64,000 bases of DNA from positions 41,061 to 105,060 of the forward strand of contig CAZSHG010000010.1 in NCBI GenBank assembly GCA_964606695.1, in the 5' to 3' direction. This document shows, in pieces, positions 31,710-42,700 of the stretch. Made by a program: the position numbers and the translations under genes. The stretch comes from CAZSHG01 sp964606695 [NCBI: uncultured bacterium] (lineage in GTDB: Bacteria; UBP14; UBA6098). The notes below the pieces were generated by a model, which was not told the DNA's origin, did not search any database, and saw only the letters and a list, made by a program, of their open reading frames with translations. The number at the start of each line of letters is the position of its first letter. Within the stretch, counting starts at the first letter, position 1.

Positions 31710-33773
31710 TTAAGATTTCCGTAACAATATCCAGTTGTCGCCGAATTTAGCCTGTTCTTCCTCGAATCCCTTGTATTTTGGGTATTTTTCCGGCGGTAAC
31801 ATCGGTTCATGTTTGCCTTCGTCGATTTGTTTGTATCGAAGGACGTTATCATCCACCTCGATATCGGCCTCGAAGGAGCGATAACCTACTGACAGATCGA
31901 CACTTTTCGGTAGATATTCGATTTCGTAACCATCGGGAAGTTCGATATTAATATATTTTTCATTGTAGAAATTGCCTGCGCGCGAGAAAGACAATGTCCT
32001 TTCGGCGGCACCGACCTCATATGTATTGAAATCTACGGTCGGCAATCTGAAGGCGAGTATTTCCTCGCCTGCGGAAACCGCAAAACCGGGAATCTCCACG
32101 GTGTAACTCATTTCGACTTCATCTGATAGACTCTTAAATCCTTCGAGTTTATAATCGACAATATTCGCCAACTCGTCTATATTCTTCGCCATAGCGTCGA
32201 AATAGTTATCTATCTCGCGCGGTTTGCGATTCTTCTGGCGTCGAAAACGATCTCCGCCCGTCTCGCCGACATATCGTTCGGTATATTCAACTTCGAGCGT
32301 GCCGTCGGGGAGAAGCCTGCAGGCATATTGGGGGATAGTATAATGGTCGTCTCCCGGAAGTCGGTCTTTCTCGCGTAATTTTGAGCCTTTCTCGCTTACA
32401 GGAAGGTAGTAATAACCGCTGTGATGTTGATGATCGTAGCGGAGAAATTCGTTGGGGGAGATGTATCGCGTTTCGCCGTCGTCATTAACCTCGACGGCGA
32501 CCGAATTAAAGAAACTAAGGTTAAACATTTCATCCGGCATTTTCGTGTCAATATCCGGGCCTACAAGAATTAATTGCGGTTGATGCCCCGCCGCTTTGAG
32601 GAATACATATAGTATGAAATCCAGCTCGTAGCTCGCGATGCGAGACATATCAAGTAATTCTGAAAGTGGTTTAGGATAAGGGTAATATTCTCTTAGACTT
32701 ACACCATTCGATGAGAAGTTCTCCGAGACGAAATTGTAAACTTCCTCGATAGAAGGATTACCCTCAGGGAATTCTTCGGTCAGACGGGATTTAACGGCAT
32801 CCATCGCGTCCATCGCGTTGTCGATTTTGTTGTAGTAAGCGGCGGAAAGCTGTTCCATATCCTGCGGAAGAGTTACAGCCACATTCGGCATGAACCAGTT
32901 CATGTTGGGGAGCATTGTCTCTTCGATATAAGGCTCGATGTTCTCCACCGTCCATGTTCGAATTACGTATTCACCCTCGCTGGATTTTTCCGGTTTAGGC
33001 ACTTCGACCTCGTGAAATTCTAACGGAATCGACTCGTCGTATTTTACCTCGAAGCAGGAAAATATAATCGGCTCGGTATCGTAGAAGGTCCAGCGCTCGA
33101 AGAGTGGATTCCACTGGTCGAACCGGTCGTAATGTTTGGTTAGCTGATAATCGACTACGGATCCCAGAGAAGCGCCGGTAAGAGCGAATTTCTTCCTTCG
33201 ACGGCGTTGATATTCGGCAAGCCAGGCGTTTGTGCTACCGTCCTCGATGGCGTTATCCGCGACCGTGCTCACTGAAGCCAATCCTACCGAACGCGCGAAA
33301 TCGACGGTTACGCTCTGGACGTCGTCGTAATATGTCCAGGAATAATTGGCCTTATTCTTACCGCGTTCGTTCGCGATATAATGTATGTACCGCTTGACGT
33401 AATCCGCGCTCAAATCTTCGTTGACCGTGAGAACGCCCTTTTCGTAAAGCGTTATGTAACCGGCACTTGTGTATTCTCTGCTGGCTCTATCTGCAGTTTC
33501 AAGGGCGTTTTCGAGAATATCGTCGTCGATGTCCAGGCGGTTTTCCCAATCGTCCCCGGGACGCCAGGTTCCGAGATCGATGCTTCGGACGCTGTCCGCA
33601 GAGAAGCTTCTTTCACCCTCTGCAGTTTCGAGTGTAACTATTTCATTTGTTATTTTAACCAGACTGCCGACATACTCGCTTCCGTCGATAAGATAAACGA
33701 TATCCCTGTCTTTAGCTATAGTTGCGGAAGCCAATATTGCGATAATGAAAAGTGTAATTGTAAGTTTCGTCAT
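31710..33773 (-). CDS. Exported DUF3857/transglutaminase-like protein lacking the catalytic triad
   Basis: 687 aa with a signal peptide (KLTITLFIIAILASATIA). The N-terminal region has a short beta module (YLIDGSEYVGSLVKI) also found in its neighbour, then a DUF3857-like domain, a transglutaminase-like core (about 340-470) and a C-terminal beta domain with LPDGYEIEYLPKSVDL. Aligned by eye with the paralogue just upstream, the Cys of GDCSDKA is Ala in RIASYELDF, the His of GGNHAV is Ser in FFNSVAV, and the Asp of LDATAN is lost. It is therefore a pseudoenzyme, perhaps structural or regulatory. Its AGGAGG site overlaps the stop codon of the upstream gene, so translation is coupled. Confidence 0.8.
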   Translation of the reverse strand: MTKLTITLFIIAILASATIAKDRDIVYLIDGSEYVGSLVKITNEIVTLETAEGERSFSADSVRSIDLGTWRPGDDWENRLDIDDDILENALETADRASREYTSAGYITLYEKGVLTVNEDLSADYVKRYIHYIANERGKNKANYSWTYYDDVQSVTVDFARSVGLASVSTVADNAIEDGSTNAWLAEYQRRRRKKFALTGASLGSVVDYQLTKHYDRFDQWNPLFERWTFYDTEPIIFSCFEVKYDESIPLEFHEVEVPKPEKSSEGEYVIRTWTVENIEPYIEETMLPNMNWFMPNVAVTLPQDMEQLSAAYYNKIDNAMDAMDAVKSRLTEEFPEGNPSIEEVYNFVSENFSSNGVSLREYYPYPKPLSELLDMSRIASYELDFILYVFLKAAGHQPQLILVGPDIDTKMPDEMFNLSFFNSVAVEVNDDGETRYISPNEFLRYDHQHHSGYYYLPVSEKGSKLREKDRLPGDDHYTIPQYACRLLPDGTLEVEYTERYVGETGGDRFRRQKNRKPREIDNYFDAMAKNIDELANIVDYKLEGFKSLSDEVEMSYTVEIPGFAVSAGEEILAFRLPTVDFNTYEVGAAERTLSFSRAGNFYNEKYINIELPDGYEIEYLPKSVDLSVGYRSFEADIEVDDNVLRYKQIDEGKHEPMLPPEKYPKYKGFEEEQAKFGDNWILLRKS

Positions 33774-33782
33774 GATTTCCTC

Positions 33783-35894
33783 CTAACTCGCCGGTGCAAG
33801 GAACACGCGTTGTTTGAGATATGCCAGGACTTTCTCGGCATCTGCCTTGTAACTATCATATTCGGAGATAGGAATGCGCAGTTTCGTTCTCCTGAAAGTA
33901 TCGCAGAAACGGACGTTGTTCCCTTCACGTTCGTAACTGGCGTCGTATGTGAAATATTCACTTTCCAGATGGAACGGTTCCGGCAGAAACGCGGCCTCAA
34001 AGTTATCGGGTAGTAGGAATGTAACATCGTGTTTCCGCATATAAGTCATATCGACCTTGATACCATATTCGCGTTTTTTCAATTCGATTTCGTCGAAATT
34101 ATAGCGAAGCGCGGGAACGTCCATAAGGTAATAGTCTCCGGCTTCGGTGAGATAATCATCTACTCTGTATTTCATTTCCAAACCAAAGGGTTTAGATATG
34201 CTATCGACCTGATGGACCTTAAAGTCCTTGAGGTTAGCCCCGCTCTTTCTCTGAGCGACGAACTGCTCCATTACCTTGCCGTGGCGGATTTCCGGTGTGT
34301 ATTGGAACCAGCCTCGATACATTGCCTCCATCGTGCCCGTATACCAGAAGCTGTCACTAATGGAAGCTGAACCGTCCGGGAGTATTTCTACAACAGTCTG
34401 GCTTTGCATAGAATTATCTTCCGGCGCGATAGGGGGATTGTAAACGACCTCTCCGCGAACGAAGTTACAATAGTATAAATCGCAATCGCCCATCGAATAA
34501 TAGGGAAAGCGGAAAAGGTTCGCGGTGGCGTCGAGAACATGTGGTTCGCCGTCCCACCAGACCTCGTTAACAGCGTGGTTACCGCCCCAAAACGGGAAAC
34601 GTGTGCGGTCGAGGAAACCGGCGTCGTTGGTCATTACGATAATCGGGTAAGCCTCGATTCCAACCGCTTTGCACAAAGTCGCGAAGAAAACGGCTTTGTC
34701 CGAGCAGTCGCCGTATTTATTTTCATAAGTAATTTCGGCGTAATGCCCGCCGAAACGACTTGCGAGAGCGCCTTTCACGCTGATATAGCGGATATTCCTC
34801 TGCACCCAGTGATAAAGCCGAGCTACTTTTTCCTTCTCGGATTGGGCGTCGCCGGCGATGGCCTTTGCGAGGCTGTCCAGTGTAGGCGTGAGTTTCATGT
34901 GTTCCGAATGGAGTTCGCCGAAACGTTTGTTATAATAGGAATAGTCCGGGTATAACGATCCGTGGATACAGGGAACGCTGTTCATAAAGCCCTGAAAATA
35001 CCTTTCGCGTATGACAGGTTCGACGTCCCTTACTTCCCAATGGTAAACCTTGCTTGAATCGGTTTCAGAGATAATCGGTTCGACCGAATCGCTGAATTTG
35101 GGAAGTTCGATTATAGTATTGCCGATATAAGGATCGTCCTCTGTCATCAGAAACTTCTCGTAGTAAATTTCGCGTCCTTTGGGCACCTCGAAATCCACGG
35201 CGGAGAACTTAACCGGCTCGAAACTCTGAAAATAGAACCTTGTCTGGAAAAGTTCAGGGTCTTCAGGCGCGTAAGTTTCCTGGATATACCCGATATCGAC
35301 AATTGAGCCGATATCCGCGCCGGGAATATTGAGCGTCATGCTCTTTCCCTTACCAAAGAATACCGTTCCGCGGGTGGGTTCGGAATAGGTGATATCTTCC
35401 GGGCTGTAATTCATAATCGTGCCGTCTGGCGCGATACTCCTCGCAAACAGTATCTTAACCCGGTTGATACCTTCGTCGATATACCACGATCCCTGCGCGT
35501 AATGTTTGGCTTCCTGGGTAAGTATCTTCACCGTATAGCGAGATTCGTTTACCTCCCTGCCATCCGATGTCAGCGTCTGGCGTCCGTAATCGTATAAAAT
35601 AAGACCGTTCGCGTCAGGATATTTCTCTTCCATTTCGCGCGAGGTCTCTCGCCATTCGGCGATCTGTTCTTCGGTAAGCCTGTATTGTTCCTCGGTTGCC
35701 ATCTCAGTGGTTTTGACATCGCCGAGGAAAACCTTCTTTACCTCGCCGCGTTCGAAATCATCGTCCGCGACAGTAAATTCCTCACCGTCATAGTGGATTT
35801 TGCCGGTAACGCTCGCTCCGTCTTTCAGGTTCAACTGACCGGCAAAAGTAAATATGACGATTGTTAGGATCAATATGCCATAGGTCTTTCTCAC
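33783..35894 (-). CDS. Exported DUF3857/transglutaminase-like protein, catalytic triad intact
   Basis: 703 aa from the GTG at 35894, preceded by AAGGGAG at 5-base spacing and giving a clean signal peptide (RKTYGILILTIVIFTFAGQ). An ATG at 35909 is in frame but poorly placed. Domains: a short N-terminal beta module (LNLKDGASVTGKIHY), DUF3857 (about 110-300), a transglutaminase core with WVQRNIRYISV, Cys397 in GDCSDKA, His in GGNHAV and Asp in VLDATAN, and a C-terminal DUF2569-like beta domain. Proteins of this type are exported in FCB bacteria; substrates are not known. It is first in a two-gene operon with its catalytically dead paralogue. Confidence 0.85.
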   Translation of the reverse strand: MRKTYGILILTIVIFTFAGQLNLKDGASVTGKIHYDGEEFTVADDDFERGEVKKVFLGDVKTTEMATEEQYRLTEEQIAEWRETSREMEEKYPDANGLILYDYGRQTLTSDGREVNESRYTVKILTQEAKHYAQGSWYIDEGINRVKILFARSIAPDGTIMNYSPEDITYSEPTRGTVFFGKGKSMTLNIPGADIGSIVDIGYIQETYAPEDPELFQTRFYFQSFEPVKFSAVDFEVPKGREIYYEKFLMTEDDPYIGNTIIELPKFSDSVEPIISETDSSKVYHWEVRDVEPVIRERYFQGFMNSVPCIHGSLYPDYSYYNKRFGELHSEHMKLTPTLDSLAKAIAGDAQSEKEKVARLYHWVQRNIRYISVKGALASRFGGHYAEITYENKYGDCSDKAVFFATLCKAVGIEAYPIIVMTNDAGFLDRTRFPFWGGNHAVNEVWWDGEPHVLDATANLFRFPYYSMGDCDLYYCNFVRGEVVYNPPIAPEDNSMQSQTVVEILPDGSASISDSFWYTGTMEAMYRGWFQYTPEIRHGKVMEQFVAQRKSGANLKDFKVHQVDSISKPFGLEMKYRVDDYLTEAGDYYLMDVPALRYNFDEIELKKREYGIKVDMTYMRKHDVTFLLPDNFEAAFLPEPFHLESEYFTYDASYEREGNNVRFCDTFRRTKLRIPISEYDSYKADAEKVLAYLKQRVFLAPAS

Positions 35895-35932
35895 TACATC
35901 TCCCTTCATCGATATTTATTTTTCTTTTGTCA

Positions 35933-35961
35933 AATGTAAAACACTCTTTTCGATAAGTCAA
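35933..35961 (-). promoter_or_regulatory. Sigma70-type promoter for the transglutaminase-like pair
   Basis: Minus strand: -35 TTGACT (35956-35961), 17-bp spacer, -10 TACATT (35933-35938), about 40 bp ahead of the GTG start. The rest of the 35895-36240 gap is AT-rich and shows no gene and no FMN-riboswitch core. Confidence 0.6.
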
Positions 35962-36160
35962 CTCGAATGAACAAATATGGAATAAAGATAAGCACGCAAT
36001 ACAAAATGTCAAGAACTTTTTACAATTTTTCCGCATTATATCGCCGATTGTATTTCTTGAACCGCTTTTTCGAAGCGTTTGCTTTTAGCTCAATAGGGTT
36101 TTTTGGGGAAACGCGACACAGGGAGCAAGTAACTCGTTAAATTTTATCTCGTCTTTTGAG

Positions 36161-36189
36161 TTGACATATATAAATATATAATTTATTTT
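36161..36189 (+). promoter_or_regulatory. Probable promoter of the riboflavin operon
   Basis: -35 TTGACA (36161-36166) with a 17-bp very AT-rich spacer and -10 TATTTT (36184-36189). No conserved FMN-aptamer sequence (AGGGGCA-type core) was seen between this and ribE. Confidence 0.5.
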
Positions 36190-36240
36190 AGTAAATCTAT
36201 ATTGCGGAAGAGTATTCTCCGCTTTAGAAAGGCAAATGGT

Positions 36241-36822
36241 TTGTTTACCGGATTGATTGAAAATATCGGCGTCATAACTTCCTCGCGCGCCATCGCCGGC
36301 GGGATGTCTCTGGAAGTCAACGCGGATTTCGAGGAACCGCTGGAACCCGGCGAAAGTATCGCCGTGGACGGCGTGTGTCTGACGGTTGCCGAAGTCTGTC
36401 GAAATGGTTTCCGGACGGACGTTTCTCGAGAAACGCTCGATAGAACTACTCTCGGTAATACGCGTGTGGGAGAGAAGGCCAATATCGAAAGGGCTTTGAA
36501 AGCCGGTTCGCGATTGGGCGGGCACTTAGTGCAGGGGCATGTGGATTGTGTGGGACGAGTTGTCCGTTTGATCAGGCGCGACGATTTCGCGTCGCTAGAA
36601 ATAAATTTTCGGCGTGAATATATAAGCCTTGCGGTAGAAAAAGGCTCAATCGTCGTTTCTGGTGTCAGCCTGACAATCGCTAAAATTAAATCGAACGTTA
36701 TCGAAATAGCCGTTATTCCCGAAACATTGAAGAGAACTACCATCGGGGATTTGAAACCGGGGAAGGAAGTAAACCTCGAATTCGATATAATCGCCAAATA
36801 CGTTCAAAAACAGATTGGTTAA
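36241..36822 (+). CDS. ribE: Riboflavin synthase alpha chain
   Basis: 193 aa from a TTG at 36241 that gives the canonical N-terminus (L/M)FTGLIENIG; AGAAAGG lies 8 bases upstream. An ATG at 36202 is in frame but adds 13 non-homologous residues. The two lumazine-binding repeats are visible: GESIAVDGVCLTV with NIERALKAGSRLGGHLVQGHVD, and the second repeat GSIVVSGVSLTIAK. The enzyme dismutates two 6,7-dimethyl-8-ribityllumazine molecules to riboflavin. It is the first gene of a ribE-ribBA-ribH-nusB operon. Confidence 0.95.
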   Translation: MFTGLIENIGVITSSRAIAGGMSLEVNADFEEPLEPGESIAVDGVCLTVAEVCRNGFRTDVSRETLDRTTLGNTRVGEKANIERALKAGSRLGGHLVQGHVDCVGRVVRLIRRDDFASLEINFRREYISLAVEKGSIVVSGVSLTIAKIKSNVIEIAVIPETLKRTTIGDLKPGKEVNLEFDIIAKYVQKQIG

Positions 36823-36823
36823 A

Positions 36824-38080
36824 ATGCCGCGAGAAGAATATAAAAATAAATTCGCGACGATCGAAACCGCTATTGAAAGGCTTGCTGAAGGTTCTCTCGT
36901 TATCGTTGTCGATGACGAAGACCGCGAGAACGAGGGGGATTTCGTTTTCTCGGCGGAAAAAGCCACAGCGGACCTCGTAAATTTCGTTACGCGACACGGC
37001 AGGGGGATGGTCTGCGCACCGGCTACTTCTGAGCGGCTTCACGAACTCGATCTCGATTTAATGGTCGAGAAAAACGACGCGCTACACGGCACACCCTTTA
37101 CCGTAACCATAGATTACAAACACGGCACCACGACCGGGATATCCGCTTACGACCGCGCAAAAACGCTGAGGGCGCTAACCGACCCGACCGTAGCTAAAAG
37201 CGATTTCGCCCGCCCCGGACATATTTTTCCTCTTAAAGCGGAGAACGGCGGTGTTCTCAGGCGCGCGGGACACACCGAAGCCGCGGTCGATCTGTGCAAA
37301 CTCGCAGGTCTTACTCCCGTCGGCGTGATATGCGAAATCATGGACGACGATGGAACGATGGCGCGTCTCCCGCGACTTTTTAAGATGTCGGAGAAATTTG
37401 ATATACCGGTAATCACAATAAAAGACCTAATCGATTATCGCCATAAACGCGAAGTCCTTGTTAGACGCGTAACTTCGGCGAGGTTGCCGACGAAATTCGG
37501 CGAGTTCGAGATTAACCTTTTCGAATCGCTGGTTGATGGAAGGCAACATATTGCTCTGGTCAAGGGCGAAGTAGATGGCATGGAGAACGTGCTGGTCAGA
37601 GTCCACGACGAATGTTTGACGGGCGACGTCTTCGGAAGTATGCGTTGCGATTGCGGCGGCCAACTCGCCGACGCTCTGATGATGATCCACGAAGAAGGAC
37701 AGGGCGTCCTGCTGTATATGCGTCAGGAGGGGAGGGGCATCGGACTCGGCAAAAAAATGCAGGCCTATCATCTGCAGGACCTGGGATTCGATACTGTGGA
37801 CGCAAACTGCAGGCTCGGTCTCGCGCCCGACCTCAGGGATTACGGAATCGGGGCGCAAATACTTACCGACCTCGGGTTGTCGTCGATAAAGTTGATTACG
37901 AATAACCCTCGAAAGATAGTCGGATTGGAGGGGTATGGGCTTTCCGTTGTCGAACGGGTGCCGATTGAACCGCATCCGAACCCGGAAAATATCGATTATT
38001 TGAAAACGAAAAAGGATAGAATGGGACATCTAATCGAATTCGAAGATAAGGAAACCGAAACTAAAAAGATAAAGGAGTAA
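36824..38080 (+). CDS. ribBA: Bifunctional DHBP synthase / GTP cyclohydrolase II
   Basis: 418 aa from the ATG at 36824, one base after the ribE stop; an upstream TTG (36815) is in frame. The RibB half has [23 protein letters not shown], and RPGHIFPL with GHTEAAVDL. The RibA half has [15 protein letters not shown], the zinc cysteines CDCGGQ, and [10 protein letters not shown]. It converts ribulose 5-phosphate to 3,4-dihydroxy-2-butanone 4-phosphate and GTP to the pyrimidine precursor. Both active sites look complete. Confidence 0.96.
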   Translation: MPREEYKNKFATIETAIERLAEGSLVIVVDDEDRENEGDFVFSAEKATADLVNFVTRHGRGMVCAPATSERLHELDLDLMVEKNDALHGTPFTVTIDYKHGTTTGISAYDRAKTLRALTDPTVAKSDFARPGHIFPLKAENGGVLRRAGHTEAAVDLCKLAGLTPVGVICEIMDDDGTMARLPRLFKMSEKFDIPVITIKDLIDYRHKREVLVRRVTSARLPTKFGEFEINLFESLVDGRQHIALVKGEVDGMENVLVRVHDECLTGDVFGSMRCDCGGQLADALMMIHEEGQGVLLYMRQEGRGIGLGKKMQAYHLQDLGFDTVDANCRLGLAPDLRDYGIGAQILTDLGLSSIKLITNNPRKIVGLEGYGLSVVERVPIEPHPNPENIDYLKTKKDRMGHLIEFEDKETETKKIKE

Positions 38081-38081
38081 T

Positions 38082-38552
38082 ATGCCTGAAATCAACGGCA
38101 GTTACATTCCAGCAGGCGGAATAAAAATAGCGATTGTCGCATCTCGTTTTAACGAGTTCGTAGTCGGCAAATTAATATCCGGCGCGATAGATTGCCTTAA
38201 GCGACACGGCATCGAGGAGGAGAACGTGGTCGTTCATTGGGTTCCGGGAAGTTTCGAGATTCCACTGACAGCGAAAAAAATCGCGGAGTCTGGTAACTAC
38301 TCGGCCGTTATATGTCTTGGCGCTATTATCCGTGGCGATACCCCGCATTTCGAATACGTCGCCGCCGAAGTATCTAAAGGCATCGCAAAAATAGGCCTGG
38401 AAACCGGTATGCCGGTTATTTACGGCGTTCTGACTACTGATACTATCGAGCAAGCTATCGAAAGAGCCGGAACGAAAGCCGGTAACCGCGGTTTCACAGC
38501 CGCCCTCGATGCACTCGAAATGATCGACCTAATCGACAAGATCGAAGATTAG
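38082..38552 (+). CDS. ribH: 6,7-dimethyl-8-ribityllumazine synthase
   Basis: 156 aa. Family motifs: [45 protein letters not shown], and [16 protein letters not shown]. It condenses the RibA and RibB branch products to lumazine, which the ribE product uses. It starts two bases after ribBA. Confidence 0.97.
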   Translation: MPEINGSYIPAGGIKIAIVASRFNEFVVGKLISGAIDCLKRHGIEEENVVVHWVPGSFEIPLTAKKIAESGNYSAVICLGAIIRGDTPHFEYVAAEVSKGIAKIGLETGMPVIYGVLTTDTIEQAIERAGTKAGNRGFTAALDALEMIDLIDKIED

Positions 38553-38555
38553 CGG

Positions 38556-38993
38556 ATGGGCGCGAGAAGAGAGGCAAGAATTGCGGTTTTGAAAGCTCTC
38601 TACGCCAGAGAAATGGGCGCGGTCAAGGATATCGACGTCCTCGTTTCGCAGATCGAAGACCTGCATAAAATACCAAAAACATCGAAAGCGTTCTTCAAGG
38701 CCTTATTTGGAACGACTATAGATAATTTAGAAATAATCGATAAGGCGATTGAAGAACGCGCGCAGAATTGGTCTCTTGATAGAATAGCCGCTGTCGATAG
38801 GAATATTTTAAGACTCGGCCTGGCCGAACTGCTCTTTTTCGACGATATTCCGCCTCGCACGACAATCAACGAGTGCATCGAATTGGCAAAGGATTTTGGG
38901 ACGCAGGAATCCGCCCGTTTCGTGAATGGACTACTCGACGGAATCCTTCGCCACATGGATATTAAAAAATCTGAGGAGCTGGACGAAAGATGA
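38556..38993 (+). CDS. nusB: Transcription antitermination factor NusB
   Basis: 145 aa, the usual length, fully helical. It begins GARREARIAVLKALYARE and contains LDRIAAVDRNILRLGLAELLF and TTINECIELAKDFGTQESARFVNGLLDGI, the classical NusB core. It binds boxA RNA with NusE during rRNA antitermination. The rib-nusB order is common in bacteria. It overlaps the next start by four bases (ATGA). Confidence 0.95.
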   Translation: MGARREARIAVLKALYAREMGAVKDIDVLVSQIEDLHKIPKTSKAFFKALFGTTIDNLEIIDKAIEERAQNWSLDRIAAVDRNILRLGLAELLFFDDIPPRTTINECIELAKDFGTQESARFVNGLLDGILRHMDIKKSEELDER

Positions 38994-39715
38994 GAGTTGC
39001 GGTGATAAGCGATATCCATTCGAATCTTCCCGCTCTCGAGATGGTCGTGGAGAAAATCAAGTCTCTCGGCGTCGAAAGCGTCCATTGCCTGGGTGATATT
39101 GTGGGATATGGAGCTGATCCCGGAGAATGCATAGCGATTATCCGCGATCTTTGCGATATAGTAATCGCCGGTAATCACGATTGGGGCGCGGTTGGAAAGA
39201 CCGATTTATCTAAATTTAATAAATCCGCCAGGGCGGCTTTGGAATGGACGGCGGGACAACTCGATTACAATGAAAGTCAGTATTTAACGTCCCTTCCTCT
39301 AATAGAAGATACCGGCTCTTTTTGCCTTGTCCACGGAACCCCCGCTAATCCGCAGAACTGGGATTATCTCAATTATAAGTCGATGTTGCCGGGGCAGTTC
39401 GCGGCGTTCGAGTCCAGAGTATGTTTTATAGGACACAGTCATAAACCGGTTATCTGGAGCGATTACGGAGAGATGATAACGGCGGATTTTAGCGGGAAGT
39501 TCGAGTTCGGTGTGAAAAAGAGATACATCGTTAATATCGGAAGTGTAGGCCAGCCGCGGAACGGCGATCCGAGATCCTGTTTCGTAGTTTACGATGACGA
39601 AAAAGGCGAATTCGAGTATATTCGGACGAATTACGACGTCGATAGGGCGGCGAATAATATAAAAAAAAACGGCCTACCCGACAATTTGGCATCGAGATTG
39701 TATCGAGGTTTTTAA
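38990..39715 (+). CDS. Calcineurin-like metallophosphoesterase (YfcE/MJ0936-like)
   Basis: 241 aa with all metal-binding signatures: VISDIHSN (start), HCLGDIVGYG, GNHDW, LVHGTP and GHSHKP. It is likely a cytoplasmic phosphodiesterase of the small MPE family; the substrate is unknown. It is translationally coupled to nusB through an ATGA overlap. Confidence 0.9.
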   Translation: MRVAVISDIHSNLPALEMVVEKIKSLGVESVHCLGDIVGYGADPGECIAIIRDLCDIVIAGNHDWGAVGKTDLSKFNKSARAALEWTAGQLDYNESQYLTSLPLIEDTGSFCLVHGTPANPQNWDYLNYKSMLPGQFAAFESRVCFIGHSHKPVIWSDYGEMITADFSGKFEFGVKKRYIVNIGSVGQPRNGDPRSCFVVYDDEKGEFEYIRTNYDVDRAANNIKKNGLPDNLASRLYRGF

Positions 39716-39790
39716 ATTATGCCATTTTGATTGGATTCTATGTAATCGAAAGTGTAAATAAATGAATTATAATAACATACAGGAGACTTT

Positions 39791-42700
39791 ATGCCTCACG
39801 TCAATCGAATAATCCTGACGCACGTATTTATATGGTTTACGGCATGCGTGGCATCAGGAATTATCACGGCGATTTTAGCGTCTCGAAAAGGGCAAAGCGG
39901 TTTGAAATGGTTCTTTTTAGGTGCCGTAGCGCCCTTCGTTTCGATAATCGCAATAACCCGGACGAAGGAAATACCGTCGGGAACTGATTTTCACATATCC
40001 GATAGCGGTTATAAGGTAATGCGGAGATGGTATGCGGCTCTGGTGGTTTTCATAGCTTTCGTCGTATATGCTCAGACCGCCCAACCTACCGTCCCTTTCT
40101 GGGATTGCGGTGAGTTCATCGCCTGCAGTCACAGTCTCAGCGTTCCACATCCTCCCGGCGCACCGCTGTTTCTTCTTCTCGGAAGGTTGACTTCCATGCT
40201 TCCCCTGGACTGGATGGCTCCACTATGGGGTCTGGAGGAACTAACTGTAGCGCACAAGATGAATTTACTCAGCGGCTTTTTTAACGCGCTTGCAATAGGA
40301 TTCCTTTTTCTAATTATAACCAGAATAGTCAGTAAATTCTTCATTATAGTCAATTCCGTATCCGAATATGCGATTACCCTGGTGGCCGGTCTCGTGGGTT
40401 CTCTGTTGGCCGCGTTCGCATATACTTATTGGAATAACGCGGTCGAGGCGGAGGTTTACGGCCCGGCTATGATGATCACCAATCTGGTGGTTTATCTCTC
40501 GATGCTATGGTATGAGAAACGGGAAAAACCGGACAGCGATAGATACCTCGTCGCTATACCCTTTTTGCTTTATCTGGGGATATCCATCCATTTGACTACG
40601 ATGATAATACTTCCTCCGATATTCCTGTTTGTGATCTTCTCCAGTCCGGAAAAACGCAAAGACCCATTCTTCTGGCTGACCTGGTTGATTCTATTCAGCG
40701 TCGCCACTACTTTCGGGATGTTTCTGTGGGCAATAGCGTTCGGACTTGTCTTTACTCTAATTGGAGCGATTGCCACTCATCTCTCGTCGCCGGGCAAGGG
40801 CAGGAGCAAAGCCCGCAGGATGTCCCGGAGACTTGGATTGGCGTTTATCACGTTATTTCTCGCCACGATGGCCTTCGGATTGAGCCTATATACAATAATA
40901 AGATCCTCGCACGACCCCCTTATCGACGAGAACGATCCCGAGACAATAGAGGGATTCGCCGATTACATGGATCGTAAACAATACGGCCAGGAGTCGATGT
41001 GGGAGCTTATGTTCAAACGGAAGGGACTCTGGAAAAACCAGCTGGGAAATCATCCCAGAATGGGTTTCTGGGGCTTCTTCAGAATACAGTGGTCGGATAT
41101 CAAAACCAGCGCGAACGGACTTATACCCTTTGCAATAGCTTTATTCGCTATCTTCTACTTCGCTCCAAAACATAAGCAGTTCTGGTTACTTTTGTTTCTG
41201 GCGCTTCTTGTATGCACACTCGGTCTCGTGATTTACATAAACTTCTCCGACGGCACACAGGGGATTAAACTCGAAGTCCGTGACCGGGACTATTTCTTCA
41301 CGCCCGGATATATGTTCTTCTCGGCGTGGATTGGGATTGGGATAGCGGCGATATTGGCCATATTCGATAAATTGCGAAAACAGGCGAAGCTTTCGGAAAT
41401 ATTCACCCTCGTCATTCTGGGGATTTTTACGTTTCTCCCCGCAATACCGCTTAAAGCAAACTGGTTCTCGCACGACAGAAGCGGAAATTATATCCCGCAC
41501 GACTACGCCTATAACATCCTCAATTCGTGCGATAAAAACAGCGTTTTATTCACAAACGGCGACAACGATACTTTCCCCCTGTGGTTCCTTCAGGTCGTGA
41601 AACAGGAAAGGGACGACGTTTGTATCGCAAACCTTTCGCTACTGAATACGAACTGGTATATCAAACAACTCAAAACGAGAATCCATTATAAATACAATGG
41701 AACGACCTCGTCGGGTAGAATAGTCGAGGGCAAGATATGGGCGGATAACGAACTCGATCTCAAGACGAAACTAAACGCGCGGAGTATCTCAATCAACTCG
41801 AACGAGGTTATCGAGAAGAGAAACCAGTTCGGTCACGATTTCGTAAATATCGAGTTTTCCGACGAGAGGATAGATATGCTCCAGCCATATCGGACGTCTT
41901 CCGGGGAAATTGTCCGTGTGCAGGATATCATGGTCAAACACCTTATCGAAAATACCGAAATCTCTTTGAAGGTTAAACCCTACTCGGAACCCGATTCAAC
42001 CGGTAGAGCGGCAGATACGGTATATAACTTCGATCCGCCCGTATATTTCGCCGTTACGGTTTCGCCGGACAATAAACTCAATTATGGGCCGTATCTTAGA
42101 ATGGAGGGACTCGCGTATCGTCTGACCGGAAAAGCGGGAGAAAGACAGGTCGAACCGGATATCATGAGGGATTACCTCTTCAATAAATACCTATTCCGGG
42201 GACTGAAAGATCCAGAGATCTGTAAGGACGAAAACTCGGAGAAGCTACTCCAGAATTATACAACGGCGTTCATGACACTCGCGCTGGAATACAAGACCAA
42301 CGACGAACTCGAAAAAGCCCAGGAAGTAATGGACAGAGCCTGGGATAAACTTCCTTACGATTGGCGTGTAGCGATGTTCTCAGCCGACATATATTCAACT
42401 GCCGGAGAATGGGATAAATTCGACGAACTGTTCGAGCTGGCCATGGAAAAAGATTCAGCAAATATTCGCTTGATAAGAGTATTCGCGGATGTCGCGTATC
42501 AAAGGGGAAACGAGGATAAACTAAACCGTATCTTAGAAAGAGCGCGCGAGGCTAACCCCGACGATAGAACGCTATTCCGGGCGAGTATCGGATATATGTA
42601 TCAGCTCGGCCAGGTTCAGGAGATGAACGAAGCCATCGAAAAATGGGTAGCGAAACATCCCGAAGACGAGGAACTCAGGAGATATCTCGATCAGATAAAA

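Noticed and set aside
36000-36240. Possible FMN riboswitch ahead of ribE
   Set aside because: The conserved aptamer core was looked for and not found.
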